This document shows positions 1 through 10,570 of a DNA stretch of 64,000 nucleotides, piece after piece. A program made the position numbers and the translations under genes. The notes beneath the pieces were generated by a model that worked only from the letters and a program-made list of their open reading frames with translations, did not search any database and had not been told where the DNA came from. Source of the DNA: Symsagittifera roscoffensis (taxonomy: Eukaryota; Xenacoelomorpha; Acoela; Convolutidae); the NCBI RefSeq assembly GCF_963678635.1, contig NC_087064.1:72479465-72543464 (forward strand), in the 5' to 3' direction. The first letter of the stretch is position 1, and the number at the start of each line of letters is the position of its first letter.

Positions 1-117
1 GTATTACCTATAGATATAAAATCAGATTGGAAAATATTCACTCAAGAACTTTCAAAAATGTTTGACTTTGAAAGAAACGAACAACATCAACGTCTTGAAT
101 TTATAGTTATGGATACG

Positions 118-865
118 CTTGAAGGTTATTATTTGTCGACTAATAAAGTCGTGTTGTCAAAATGAGGTGATGAATCGGAAAGATTTCTATTGGCTGAGTT
201 TGAACTAAAATTGTTCACGTGGTTTTTTAGCCTGAAATTGATAAAAAGTACTGTGTTCAAATTGATTTGAGGAGGTAAAAGTGTTAATTAAAATTAAAAC
301 GGTTTCTGAAAATCGACTTTCTTTAGTATTTTGGATTGTGGAATGAATGTTTTATAATCTTTTCGTGGTTGATTTCGAAGTCGTGATGATTGTCTATGTT
401 CAAATTTTTCTTTTTGATCTTGTGGTAGAATTTGTTCTATTAATTGTCTATTTTTCTTTTCAGTTTGAGATGTTTCATTATCTAATTCGAGAGATGTTTG
501 AGAAATTACTTCTTCTTGTTTTTTTTTGTTCAGGTGGTTTTGGATTAGGATTTATATCAGTGTTTTGATTTTGTTTGGAATCTGAGTTGTTTTTGAACAA
601 CTTTCAGTCCTGTAAAAGAGTATAATTGAGTTAATTCGCGGAGAACGTACTCTTTTGGATAATAGGGTTGGAGGTTATTTCGATGTTGAACAGTTTCTTT
701 TTGGTTCAAATCTATAAGTTTGTATGTTACATCAGTGGGTTTTTGAATTATTTGATATGGTCCTTTTTGGAGAGGTTGTAACTTTTTAGATATACCTTTT
801 TGCGTTGTAAAATTTGGGACAAAAACAAACGTTCCTACTTTTAAGTCTGTAGCTGGTGTAACTGG
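118..865 (-). pseudogene. Pol C-terminal remnant (integrase GPY/F region and tail), copy A
   Basis: Read on the minus strand, about 590-865 encodes the end of a Ty3/gypsy-type Pol, with a KGPYQII motif (GPY/F module of the integrase C-terminus) and a PYYPKEYVLRELTQLYSF stretch that also occurs at about 39,355-39,420 on the plus strand. The remainder (118-590) matches the variable tail after that motif. Stops and frame changes break the frame. It abuts a plus-strand integrase piece at about 866, so the two meet in inverted orientation. Confidence 0.7.
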
Positions 866-1189
866 TCAACAGATGTAAAACTTTTCCCCTTATCATATAA
901 TTCACAAATAACAACAACTTTAGGAATGTCACCATACGAAATGGTTTTTAAACAAAAACCACGAAAACCGATAAAGTTCACAGCAAACGCTTCTCAGCAA
1001 GCACAAGGTTATTGTCAACCAAACAAAGACAGCGTTAATCCAAACTACACTTGATGGCGCAGCCCAAAAATCGTTTTCGGTATTACCTATAGATATAAAA
1101 TCAGATTGGAAAATATTCACTCAAGAATTTTCAAAAATGTTTGACTTTGAAAGAAACAAACAACATCAACGTCTTGAATTTATAGTTAT

Positions 1190-2010
1190 AGATACGCTTG
1201 AAGGTTATTATTTGTCGACTAATAAAGTCGTGTTGTCAAAATGAGGTGATGATTCGGAAAGATTTCTATTGGCTGAATTTGAACTAAATTTGTTCAAGTG
1301 GTTTTTTAGCCTGAAATTGATAAAAACTACTGTTCAAATTGATTTAAAGAGGTAAAAATGTTAATTAAAATTTAAACGGTTTCTGAAAATCGACTTTCTT
1401 TAGTATTTTGGATTGTGGAATGAATGTTTTATAATCCTTTCGTGGTTGATTTCGAAGTCCTGATGATTGTCAATGTTCAAATTTTTCTTTTTGATTTTGT
1501 GGTAGAATTTGTTCTATTAATTGTCTATTTTTCTTTTCAGTTTGAGATGTTTCATTATCTAATTCGAGAGATGTTTGAGAAATTCATTCGTTTTGTTTAT
1601 TTTGTTGGGGTGGTTTTGGATTAGGATTTATATCAGTGTTTTGATTTTGTTCAGAATCTGAGATGTTTTTGAACAACTTTCAGTCCTGTAAAAGAGTATA
1701 ATTGAGTTAATTCGCGGAGAACGTACTCTTTTGGATAATAGGGTTGGAGGTTATTTCGATGTTGAACAGTTTCATTTTTGTTCGAATCTATCAGTTTGTA
1801 TGTTACATCAGTATGTTTATCAATTATTTGATATGGTCCTTTTTGGAGTGGTTGTAACTTTTTAGAATACCTTTTTGCGTTGTAAAATTTGGGACTAAAA
1901 CGAACGTTCCTACTTTTAAGTCTGTAGCTGGTGTAAATGGTCAACAGATGTATAACTTTTCCCCTTATCCTATAGTTCACAAATAACAACAACTTTAGGA
2001 ATGTCATCAT
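1190..2010 (-). pseudogene. Pol C-terminal remnant, copy B
   Basis: This is the second copy of the minus-strand Pol C-terminal piece, in the tandem mosaic. The longest open stretch (1651-2010) contains QKGPYQIIDK and YYPKEYVLRELTQLYSFTGL, typical of the chromodomain-like GPY/F end of gypsy integrases. Its start runs into the oppositely oriented integrase piece near 1,939, so its first residues are not native. It is not expected to make a functional product. Confidence 0.65.
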
Positions 2011-2697
2011 ACGAAATGGTTTTTAAACAAAAACCACGAAAACCGGTAATGTTCACAGCAAACGCTTCTCAGCAAACACAAGGTTATTGTCAACCAAACA
2101 AAGATTCAAAATGTTATAATTTACCATTGCACACCCACGATGAACACCACTTTCATCACCCACAAATTTTAAAATTAGCTGCCGGTGTACATACCGAATG
2201 GAATTTAAACAGAGATAAAAAGCACAATGAAATTTATCAAAAAATAACAAAACAAATTGTTACAAAGACAAAATATAAATACCCAAATCAATTCACGATT
2301 TACACCAGCTACAGACTTAAAAGTAGGAATAATTGTTTAAATCCCAAATTTTACAACGCAAAAAGGTATATCTAAAAAGTTACAACCACTCCAAAAAGGA
2401 CCATATCAAATAAATGATAAACCCACTGATGTAACATACAAACTTATAGATTCGAACAAAAAAGAAACTATTCAACATCGGAATAACCTCCAACCCTATT
2501 ATCCAAAAGAGTACGCTCTCCTCGAATTAACTCAATTATACTCTTTTACCAGACTGAAAGTTCTTCAAAAACAATTCAGATTCTAAACAAAATCAAAACA
2601 CTGATATAAATCCTAATCCAAAACCCACCCTAACAAAAAAACAAAAAGAAATAATTTCTCAAACATCTCTCGAATTAGATAACGAAACATCTCAAAC
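1939..2697 (+). pseudogene. Integrase C-terminal half, plus strand
   Basis: Plus-strand fragment running from just downstream of the integrase core to the end of Pol. The open part 2001-2375 begins at the conserved SPYEMVFKQKPRKP region (here SSYEMVF) and continues through YNLPLHTHDEHHFHHPQ. The frame changes after about 2,375, and the GPY-type sequence then continues in another frame to about 2,585. The catalytic core (DDE residues) is absent. At about 2,697 it fuses head-on with minus-strand protease sequence, forming an inverted junction. Confidence 0.7.
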
Positions 2698-4172
2698 TGA
2701 ATTGCTAAAGTTGAGTATTGTGTTGTAGCTAATATGCTTGCTGTCTGTAAAGGTATTAGTTTCGGATGCAAAATTTTGATTTCAATCCAAGTGGGAATGT
2801 TATTAATGTTTGGTTCTGCTCCGGAATCTATTAAAAAATCAATTTCAAGATCTGGTGGTTGATTTTTTTGCTTTTTGGACATTCTAAGAGGAATGGAATT
2901 GTCAAAATTTTTTCTCTTGGAGGTTCTTTTGGTACGTTCTGGTAACAAAAAGGTTTGTACTAAAACATGGTACAGGTTTTCTACAGGTTCAATTAATGTC
3001 GTTACTTTTTCTTTTATTTGCTCTATCATTTTGTTTTTTCTTTTAGGTCTTGTATAATAATTTAAAAGAAGGTCTGTATGATTTTCATTGTTATGGAAAT
3101 GAAATGGTTGATCATACGAAAGAGGCTCCTAGTCGTTTTCAACATTTATCGTTTTAATTGATTTTGTGTTTTCTGTGTCGCCATCAATGTCTGTAGATTC
3201 GCAATTGATGTTATTCAATTGTAATTCTGTACCTTTTGTGTTATCGATACCATAAGGCCTGAATTGACTTCTTCAGTTGCTTGTACTTGATTTATTTGTC
3301 TGTGATGTTTTGGCGTGTTGCTTCTATATTTGTTTCGAGAATCTGGATAACGTGTGTTTTTCCTCTGTGGTGATTGAGAGTAGTTTCTTTGTCTATTGTT
3401 ATAGTTCGAACTTCTATTTTGTGAGTTGTCGTGCGATCTATTTTGATAATTGCTGTAATTAGATCTTTGATAATTCGATCTGTTGCTAGAGTAACCTCGT
3501 GATCTATTGTTTTGATATCTTTGATTTCGATTATTTGAGTAGGTTCTATTCCTATTGTTGGAATAATTTTCTATGGTACGAAGAATTTCTTGATCTATCA
3601 TTAGAAAAGTGTCTATTCCTAGAGTGTGAATGGGAAGTGGTTTCATATGAAAATTCTGGTCGGTTTGAATTCAATCGTGAATAGTTGCTCTATATTGATT
3701 ATGTCGACTATTTGATCGACTATATCTGTTTTGTGAGAAATCTCGTGATTTTCTTTGGTTTGGTGATCGTCCTTTATAATTTGAATTATGAGGTGATTGA
3801 CTTCTAGAGTAATTTGAATTATTTGGAAGGTGTTTTCCCAGAACTATAATTACTGTGAATACTTTTGTTAGGTAATTTTTGAGCTTTCTTCATGTACTGA
3901 TGAAATGATTTGTTTGATTCTCTGTACTTTTGTGGTTTATTCTGATTGTCTTGCTATTTTTGTCTGTATTCAGCAATGCTTCATCCGTATCTTCGGCAAT
4001 AGTTACACCCTTTTTTGAACGATGGTTTACCTTTAAAATTTGGTTTTTCTCGTAAACATTTAAAATTTCAGTGGTTTTTCGATAGAGTGAATCTTTTCCA
4101 ATTTGATTTTATATCTATAGGTAATACCGAAATCCATTTTTGGGCTGCGCCATTAAGTGTGGTTTGGATTAA
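2698..4172 (-). pseudogene. Gag C-terminus and protease remnant
   Basis: On the minus strand this reads, right to left, from gag capsid and nucleocapsid through an Arg/Asn/Tyr/Ser-rich low-complexity region (open 3215-3646, repeated YSNNRNR-type units) to a retropepsin. The protease active-site sequence FLIDSGAEPN lies near 2,800. Stops and frameshifts interrupt it several times. The same domain order is seen at 33,239-36,931 on the plus strand. It is non-functional. Confidence 0.75.
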
Positions 4173-4180
4173 CCGCTGTT

Positions 4181-4780
4181 TTTAAATTGTGAGTAAAGTG
4201 TGGTAATTTAAATAGTTATTGAATTATTGTACCTGTGTAGGTGATCAAGCATTTTAGCAAGATTTATATAGGCTTGGAATAGGAAATAAAAGACTAGGAA
4301 AAAGTTATGAAAAATTTTTAAAAGATAGAAAGTTTTATGAGAAAGGTTGAAAATATTCGTTGAAATTTGTTGACCGTCGCAGAAAGAAGCATTGAAGAAA
4401 TGATTCGTTCTGCCGAATTATTTTTTATTTTTTGAGGCTAAATTCGAGTGTGGTCGGACTATTTTTTGATTTTTTGACAAGTGGGCTGCGTTTTGGCAAT
4501 TTTTGTTGGATGGTAATTTTATCGTCTCGGGGAGGTCTTCCTAGTTTTGTTTTTATTTATTGGTTGATTGGGGGTATCCGTACTTTAAGCTAAATGATCT
4601 TGTTCACTTTGTTCTTTTGGCTACTTTAATATTTTTGCTTAGGGGGTTTTTGAGGTCTAAGTTGGGAAAATTTTGTTGATCTTTGTCCTACTTGATAGGG
4701 GAGGGTTGTATTATTGAGATTTTGATTATTTCATTTGTCAATTTTTGCGGTTTGCTTATTTTTGACCTGGAGGTTTTGAA
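4181..4780 (-). mobile_element. Divergent post-pol region of the same retroelement family
   Basis: The minus strand of this gene-poor stretch is a diverged relative of the region just after pol in element 1 (about 39,760-40,530). It shares an ATG followed by Leu-rich codons near 4,400 and a splice-donor-like CACAGGTAC near 4,235. Finding the same donor-like site in a divergent copy supports its importance. No intact frame is present. Confidence 0.55.
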
Positions 4781-5757
4781 TTTATAGTTAAAGATACGCT
4801 TGAAGGTTATTTTTTGTCGGCTAATAAAGTCGTGTTGTCAAAATGAGGTGATGATTCGGAAAGATTTCTATTGGCTGAATTTGAACTAAATTTGTTCACG
4901 TGGTTTTTTAGCCTGAAATTGATAAAAAGTACTGTGTTCAAATTGATTTAAAAAGTTAAAAATGTTAATTAAAGTTAAAACGGTTTCTGAAATTTGACTT
5001 TCTTTAGTATTTTGGATTGTGGAATGAATGTTTTATAATCCTTTCGTGGTTGATTTTGAAGTCGCGATGATTGTCTATGTTCAGATTTTTCTTTTTGATC
5101 TTGTGGTAGAATTTGTTCTATTAATTGTCTATTTTTATTTTCAGTTTGTTACATCAGTGGGTTTATCAATTATTTGATATGGTCCTTTTTGGAGTGGTTG
5201 TACTTTTTTAGATATACGTTTTTGCGTTGTAAAATTTGGGATTAAAACAAACGTTCCTACTTTTAAGTGTGTTGCTGGTGTAAATTGTGAATTGATTTGG
5301 GTATTTATATTTTGTCTCTGTAACAATTTTTTTGTTATTTTTTGATAAAATTCTTTGTGCTTTTTATCTCTGTTTAAAATCCATTCGGTATGTACACCGG
5401 CAGCTAATTTTAAAGTTTGTGGGTGATGAAAGTGGTCTTCATCGTGGGTGTGCAATGGTAAATTATAACATACTGAATCTTTGTTTGGTTGACAATAACC
5501 TTGTGTTTGCTGAGAAGCGTTTGCTGTGAACATTATCGGTTTTCGTGGTTTTTGTTTAAAAACCATTTCGTATGGTGACATTCCTAAAGTTGTTGTTATT
5601 TGTGAACTATAGGATAAGGGGAAAAGTTTTACATCTGTTGACCATTCAGTGTATCGTGTGTCATTTCCATTAGTGATACATCTGAGAAATTCTTGTAATG
5701 AACGGTTCATACCTTCGACTAGTCCATTAGTCCAAGGTGCTTGAGATGTACGTGGTC
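4781..5757 (-). pseudogene. Integrase remnant with the catalytic Glu region
   Basis: Minus-strand pol fragment. The open stretch 5141-5710 (189 aa from its first Met) starts within MNRSLQEFLRC. The codons just upstream (to 5,757) read WTNGLVEGMN, the usual surroundings of the third acidic residue of a DDE integrase. It continues through WSTDVKLFPL, SPYEMVFKQKPRKP and the GPY motif. The two catalytic Asp residues and the zinc finger are missing, because at about 5,758 the sequence jumps to reverse transcriptase. It is the only place in the window where I see the integrase Glu motif. Confidence 0.75.
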
Positions 5758-6430
5758 TTAGAATTATTTGAATTGGTCCAATGGGCCAATTACATTTAGA
5801 TTCATCAATAAGTCAATTGAGATATCTAGCATCTAGAACTATTTTTAATGATTCTCCTTTGGCTAGAATGATAACAGGATTGATGAATGTGTTTTTTTTG
5901 GCTCTTCTTCTTTGTTTACTGGAGAAATGATTTCATATTGTTCTAGTATGTCTAATAATCTATTAATACTTTGACGTGTAAATGAATAGGTACTTTAATT
6001 GCTCCTTGTTTTTTGATAACTGCATCACGTTTTAAAGGCAGGTGCAGTGGTGATTTTACTTTTCCAACGTCAATTTTAGATGTTGCATAAACAGTTGGGT
6101 ATTTTAATAGTAAATCGGCTAATTGTTCAAATTCATTTTGTGTTATCTGAGAGTGTTGAAAATTGAACATTGTCAAGAATTTTTGTTGTTCTTCCGTTTA
6201 TTTCGATATTTTAAATGTTGGTTTAAAACAAGGTGTTTTTGTGAAATAGTCTGTTTTTCGTTTTTCATTTCCTTTTATATTATTTATTGATAAGTCTTCT
6301 TCAAGAATTGTTGACTGGCAAATACTTTATAGCTGTAAAATATTATTTACTCTATATGCTACTTCTTTTGTGGGAGAAATTGTCAGGTTTGTTTCACAAT
6401 AAACTAAGAGTCCCAGAGGTAGGGTTATTT
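5758..6430 (-). pseudogene. Protease-RT linker and RT N-terminus remnant
   Basis: The minus strand encodes the start of a gypsy-type reverse transcriptase. The open part 5952-6176 includes MFNFQHSQITQNEFEQLADL and LHLPLKRDAV, matching 36,470-36,620 on the plus strand. Near 5,770-5,900 it reaches the CNWPI block ahead of the RT palm. There the frame is fused directly to integrase sequence, so the RT catalytic YxDD, RNase H and most of integrase are absent. Confidence 0.7.
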
Positions 6431-7430
6431 TGTTAAAGTTGTTGTTATTTGTGAACTATAGGATTTGTGAACTACTGAATTGTTAAAGTTGAGTTTTGTG
6501 TTGTTGCTAATCTGCTTGCTGTCTGTAAAGGTATTAGTTTCGGATGCAAAATTTTGATTTCAATCCAACTGGGAATGTTAATAATGTTTGATTCTGATCA
6601 AGAATCTATTAAAAAATCAATTTCAAGATCTGGTCGTTGAATTTCTTTGCTTTTTGGAAATTCTAAGAGGAATGGAATTGTCAAAATTTTTTCTCTTGGA
6701 GGTTCCTTTGGTACGTTCTGGTAAAAAAAAAGTTTGTACTGAAATATGGTACAAGTTTTTCTACAGGTTCAGTTAATGTCGTTACTTTTTCTTTTATTTG
6801 CTCTATCATTTTGTTTTTTCTTTTAGGTCTTGTATAATAATTTAAAAGAAGGTCTGTATGATTTTCATTGTTATGGGAATGAAATGGTTGATCATACGAA
6901 AGAGGCTCGTAGTCGTTTTCAACATTTATTGTTTTAATTGATATTGTGTTTTCTGTGTCGCTTTCAATGTCTGTAGATTCGCAATTGATGTTATTCAATT
7001 GTAATTCTGTACTTTCTGTGTTATCGATACCAGGGGGCCTGAATTGACTTCTTCAGTTGCCTGTACTTGATTTAATTGTCTGTGATGTTTTGGCGTGTTG
7101 CTTCTATATTTGTTTCGAGAATCTGGATAACGTGTGTTATTCCTATGTGGTGATTGAGAGTAGTTTCTTTGGTGGTTGTTTGTTTATTCTTTGAAAGAAT
7201 GTTAAAGCTGTGTTATGCTTTCTTGTATGTTTACCTTTTATATTGATTTTGCTGTCTAAAATATCAACAGTTGGTATATATTTAGTGATAAATGGAATTC
7301 CGATGATGTTGTGTTTTATATCTGTGATATGGAAGGTTTGCTTGAATTGTTTATTCAAGAGTTTGTTTTGTTCCATTGTTTATAGTGGGAACAAGGAAAA
7401 GTTGGATTTTTCCGTAGTTTGTTAAAGTTG
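6431..7430 (-). pseudogene. Duplicated Gag tail and protease pieces
   Basis: Two minus-strand protease-derived pieces sit side by side. The first (6,474-7,140) repeats the Gag acidic tail (open 6681-6998, NCESTDIESDTENTISI) plus the protease N-terminus. The second (7143-7376) holds the protease C-terminal half with HNIIGIPFI, equivalent to the ILG region of retropepsins. The arrangement implies a local duplication of gag-protease sequence followed by deletions. Confidence 0.65.
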
Positions 7431-9493
7431 AGCTTTGTGTTGTGGCTAATCTGCTTGCTGTCTGTAAAAGTATTAGTTTCGGATGAAAAATTTTGATTTC
7501 AATCCAAGTGGGAATGTTAATAATGTTTGAATCTGCTCCGGAATTTATTAAAAAATCAATTTCAAGATCTGGTGGTTGAATTTCTTTGCTTTTTGGACAT
7601 TCTAAGAGGAATGGAATTGTCAAAATTTTTTCGCTTGGAGGTTACTTTGGTTCGTTCTGGTAAAAAAACGTTTGTACTAAATCATGGTACAGGTTTTTCT
7701 ACAGGTTCAATTAATGTCGTTACTTTTTCTTTTATTTGCTCTATCTTTTTGTTTTTTCTTTTAGGTCTTGTATAATAATTCAAAAGAAGGTCTGTATGAT
7801 TTTCATTGTTATGAGAATGAAATGGTTGATCATACGAAAGAGGCTCGTAGTCGTTTTCAACATTTATCGTTTTAATTGATATTGTGTTTTCTGTGTCGCT
7901 TTCAATGTCCGTAGATTCGCAATTGATGTTATTCAATTGTAATTCTGTTCTTTCTGTGTTATCGATACCAGGGGGCCTGAATTGACTTCTTCAGTTGCTT
8001 GTACTTGATTTAGTTGTCTGTGATGTTTTGGCGTGTTGCTTCTATATTTGTTTCGAGAATCTGGATAACGTGTGTTATTCCTATGTGGTGAATGAGAGTA
8101 GTTTCTTTGTCTATTGTTATAGTTCGAACTTCTAATATGTGAGTTGTCGTGTGATCTATTTTGATAATTGTTGTAATTAGATCTTTGATAATTCGATCTG
8201 TTGCTAGAGTAACCTCGTGATCTTTTGTTTTGATATCTTTGATTTCGATTATTTGAGTAGCCACTGTTCCTATTGTTGGAATAATTTCTATGGTACGAAG
8301 AATTTCTTGATCTATCATTAGAAAAGTGTCTTTTCCTAGAGTGTGAATGGGAAATGGTTTCAAATGAAAATTCTGGGCGGTTTGAATTCGATCGTGAATA
8401 GTTGCTCTATATTGATTATGTCGACTTTTTGATCGACTATATCTTTTTTGTGAGAAATCTCGTGAATTTTTTTGGTTTGGTGATCGTCCTCTATAGGTGA
8501 TTTCTAGAGTAATTTGAATTATTTGGAAGTGGTTTTCCAGAACTTTTGTTACTGTGAATATTTTTGTTTGGTAAATTTTAAGCTTTCTTCATGTACTGAT
8601 GAAGTGATTTGTTTGGTTCTCTGTACTTTTGTGGTTTATTCTGATTGTCTTGCTGTTTTTGTCTGCATTCAGCAATGCTTCGTCCGTATCTTCGGCAATA
8701 GTTACACACTTTTTTGAACGATGGTTTACCTTTAAAATTTGGGTTTTTCTCGTAAATATTTAAAATTTCAGTGGTTTTTTGATAAATCTGTATCTGAGTC
8801 TTGTATAATTTTTATTTGTGTAGTGGTGGTTTGAATGTTATTTACATATTGTAGCTTAAGATTTACTGTTTCTTGTAGTTTCATAGTAATTTCTGCTTGT
8901 TCTAATTTAACAACTAGTTTTCTAAAGTCTAAATCTGGTTCTATAATTGAGGAAGGATGTGATGCTCTCTTTTTGATTGCTATTTTTTGTAATTGTGGTG
9001 TTAGAGTCATCATTAAGGTTTCTATCATCTTTGTATTTTTATAATCATGAGTGTTGAGTGAATATGCTTTTTGGACTAAAAGTTCAATTCTTACTGCAAG
9101 TTGTTTAATCGTTTCGTTTGATAGTCAACGAATTTCATTGCATAAAACACTTTGATGTTGTTTGTTTCTTTCAGAGTCAAACTTTTTTGAAAATTCTTGA
9201 GTGAATCTTTTCCAATCAAATTTTATATCTATAGGTAATACCGAAAACCATTTTTGGGCTGCGCCATCAAGTGTGGTTTGGATTATGTATCCAACTGTGC
9301 GTCTATGTATCTAGTTTTGATGAAGTGGCGTATTTACTGGTTCAAGTCCTGAATTTAAAATTAGATTTGCTGTGACTGCATTCAGACAATAATCTACAGA
9401 GTATTTAGGGTCTGTGCCTGTGAATACCATTAGCGATTTATTTGATGATATTGATGATCCACCCACTAAGTTTTTATATAATGATCCAACCAT
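7431..9493 (-). pseudogene. Gag-protease remnant
   Basis: The longest minus-strand gag stretch in the left block. Reading leftward from 9,493: a capsid start (SNKSLMVFTGTDP), the capsid helices (MMTLTPQLQKIAIKKRA, open 8768-9028), a nucleocapsid region, a basic Arg/Asn-rich region (8010-8363), an acidic tail (7682-7936) and protease FLINSGADSN (7351-7623). In-frame stops occur, for example after LHQN near 9,311 and in the capsid near 9,125. The first 40 codons attach directly to leader sequence, without the accessory ORFs that precede gag in element 1. Confidence 0.75.
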
Positions 9494-9513
9494 ATTGAAT
9501 CAAGATTTTTATG

Positions 9514-9699
9514 CTAGTTAATTTTTGTAATTTTATATTCAATAAATATTTTTTCCAAGATGTTTTTAAATTTTACTGCAGATTTTTGAGAAGAACGGCT
9601 AGAGATGCTTTTATCTCTTGTCCGAGTTTTTCTTCCAATACCGGGTAGTTCTCGTTTAGGTCGGAATATTGGCTCTGATCTATTGAGTCGTAAAGACAT
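9514..9699 (-). pseudogene. Retroelement leader ORF fragment (unit 1)
   Basis: A 61-codon minus-strand frame starting MSLRLNRSEPIFRPKRELPG. It is clearly homologous to a frame in the leader of element 1 (30283-30516, MSLRLNRPEPIFRTITELPG), which shows that the leader is or was protein coding. Upstream codons (EQDLKQLRLELT) continue the similarity but are broken by stops. The frame recurs in units 2 and 3. No known domain recognised. Confidence 0.5.
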
Positions 9700-9822
9700 T
9701 TCAATTAAATTGTTGTCATGTAGCGTTTTTTGAAATGTTGTTGCCTAATTCTAATCTAATGTTTTAGTTAGTTCTAATCTTAGTTGTTTAAGGTCTTGTT
9801 CGCGAATTTTGGTCGCACCGGA

Positions 9823-10178
9823 TGAGTTCATAACTCATAGAGTAATTTCAGATATGGTACACCGTCTGCTCGTCACGCTATCTTACGTTCATAACTCATA
9901 GAGTAATTTCAGATAGGGTACACCGTCTGCTCGTCACGCTATCTTATTTTTGGCCTGACGTTCATAGCTCATAGAGTAATTTCAGATAGGGTACACCGTC
10001 TGCTCTTCACGCTATCCTATTTTCGGCCTGATAGTTTCGTGCAACTTCTAAGTCTATTACCGATCTTAATCTTACTCTTATATCTCCTAGTCCCAATAGA
10101 TATAGAGTATAATGGTTTTTTATGAGTCGGTCTCTTGGAGAAAGCAACTAAGTTCTATGTTAAATTCAAATCTTTCTG
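9823..10178 (-). mobile_element. Truncated LTR with three internal 60-bp repeats (unit 1)
   Basis: On the minus strand this matches the right two thirds of the LTR of element 1, from the AGATTTGAATTTAA segment to the end. The segment with CTCTATGAGTTATGAAC and GGTGTACCCTATC is present three times in about 190 bp (9,827-10,018). The primer-binding-like site beside it reads CGGTGCGACC on the minus strand (near 9,810-9,820), one base different from element 1. The left part of the LTR is missing and replaced by the ORF at 10,166. Units 2 and 3 carry equivalent copies at about 12,264-12,619 and 14,704-15,060. Confidence 0.75.
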
Positions 10179-10570
10179 CATATATGTTTCATGTATAAAG
10201 ACTTAGATACCCACCAGTTATCCGGAAAATTGTCCAAAACTATCATATTAAGCATTTTTTCACCGTCGAAGAATAAGCCCCCGAAATTGCAAACACTCTG
10301 TACAAACTGCTCACAAATTTCGCCGTTTAGAAAAGTGTAGTCAAAAACTTTGAATTTTCTTCCAGTTTGTTCTAGAAACTTCTTCATGTCGAGCATAGCT
10401 TGCTTGTACTCTTCGATTGAATAGCTATGGCGCGATTTAAGATAAGAAACCTTTTGGCCGTTCATAAGGATAGTAGACAGAGAAACTTCCAAGGGATCGC
10501 GGATCAAAATACCATGTTTAACGGATAAATCTTCAACCCAGTTTTCAAAACTGTCCACAAAAATTGGCAT
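10166..10570 (-). CDS. Hypothetical protein of the tandem unit, copy 1 (N-terminally shortened)
   Basis: A 134-aa frame from MPIFVDSFENWVEDLSVKHG to the end SLYMKHICRKI. The family is not recognised. The protein is soluble-looking, with scattered aromatic residues and four Cys, and no signal peptide or membrane segment is visible. Compared with copy 3, about 40 N-terminal codons are out of frame or stopped. The stop codon lies in the LTR-derived sequence, so the C-terminus is a junction and the parent gene was probably longer. It is either an exon of a captured host gene or an ORF of an unrelated element. Confidence 0.45.
   Translation of the reverse strand: MPIFVDSFENWVEDLSVKHGILIRDPLEVSLSTILMNGQKVSYLKSRHSYSIEEYKQAMLDMKKFLEQTGRKFKVFDYTFLNGEICEQFVQSVCNFGGLFFDGEKMLNMIVLDNFPDNWWVSKSLYMKHICRKI

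Larger units (their letters stand above)
1..2697. mobile_element. Scrambled gypsy-type gag-pol fragments, partly tandem
   Basis: This block alternates short plus-strand and minus-strand pieces of one retroelement. Plus-strand gag capsid sequence (1-117) is followed by minus-strand Pol C-terminus and tail (about 118-865), a plus-strand integrase piece (about 866-1,034) and plus-strand gag again. The pattern then repeats with a shift of about 1,079 bp: position 1080 onward matches position 1 onward, to about 2,104. No piece encodes a complete domain. The homologous full-length region is in the element at 29,786-48,263. Repeated rearrangement followed by a local tandem duplication is the simplest reading; misassembly of a repeat is possible. 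Confidence 0.75.
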
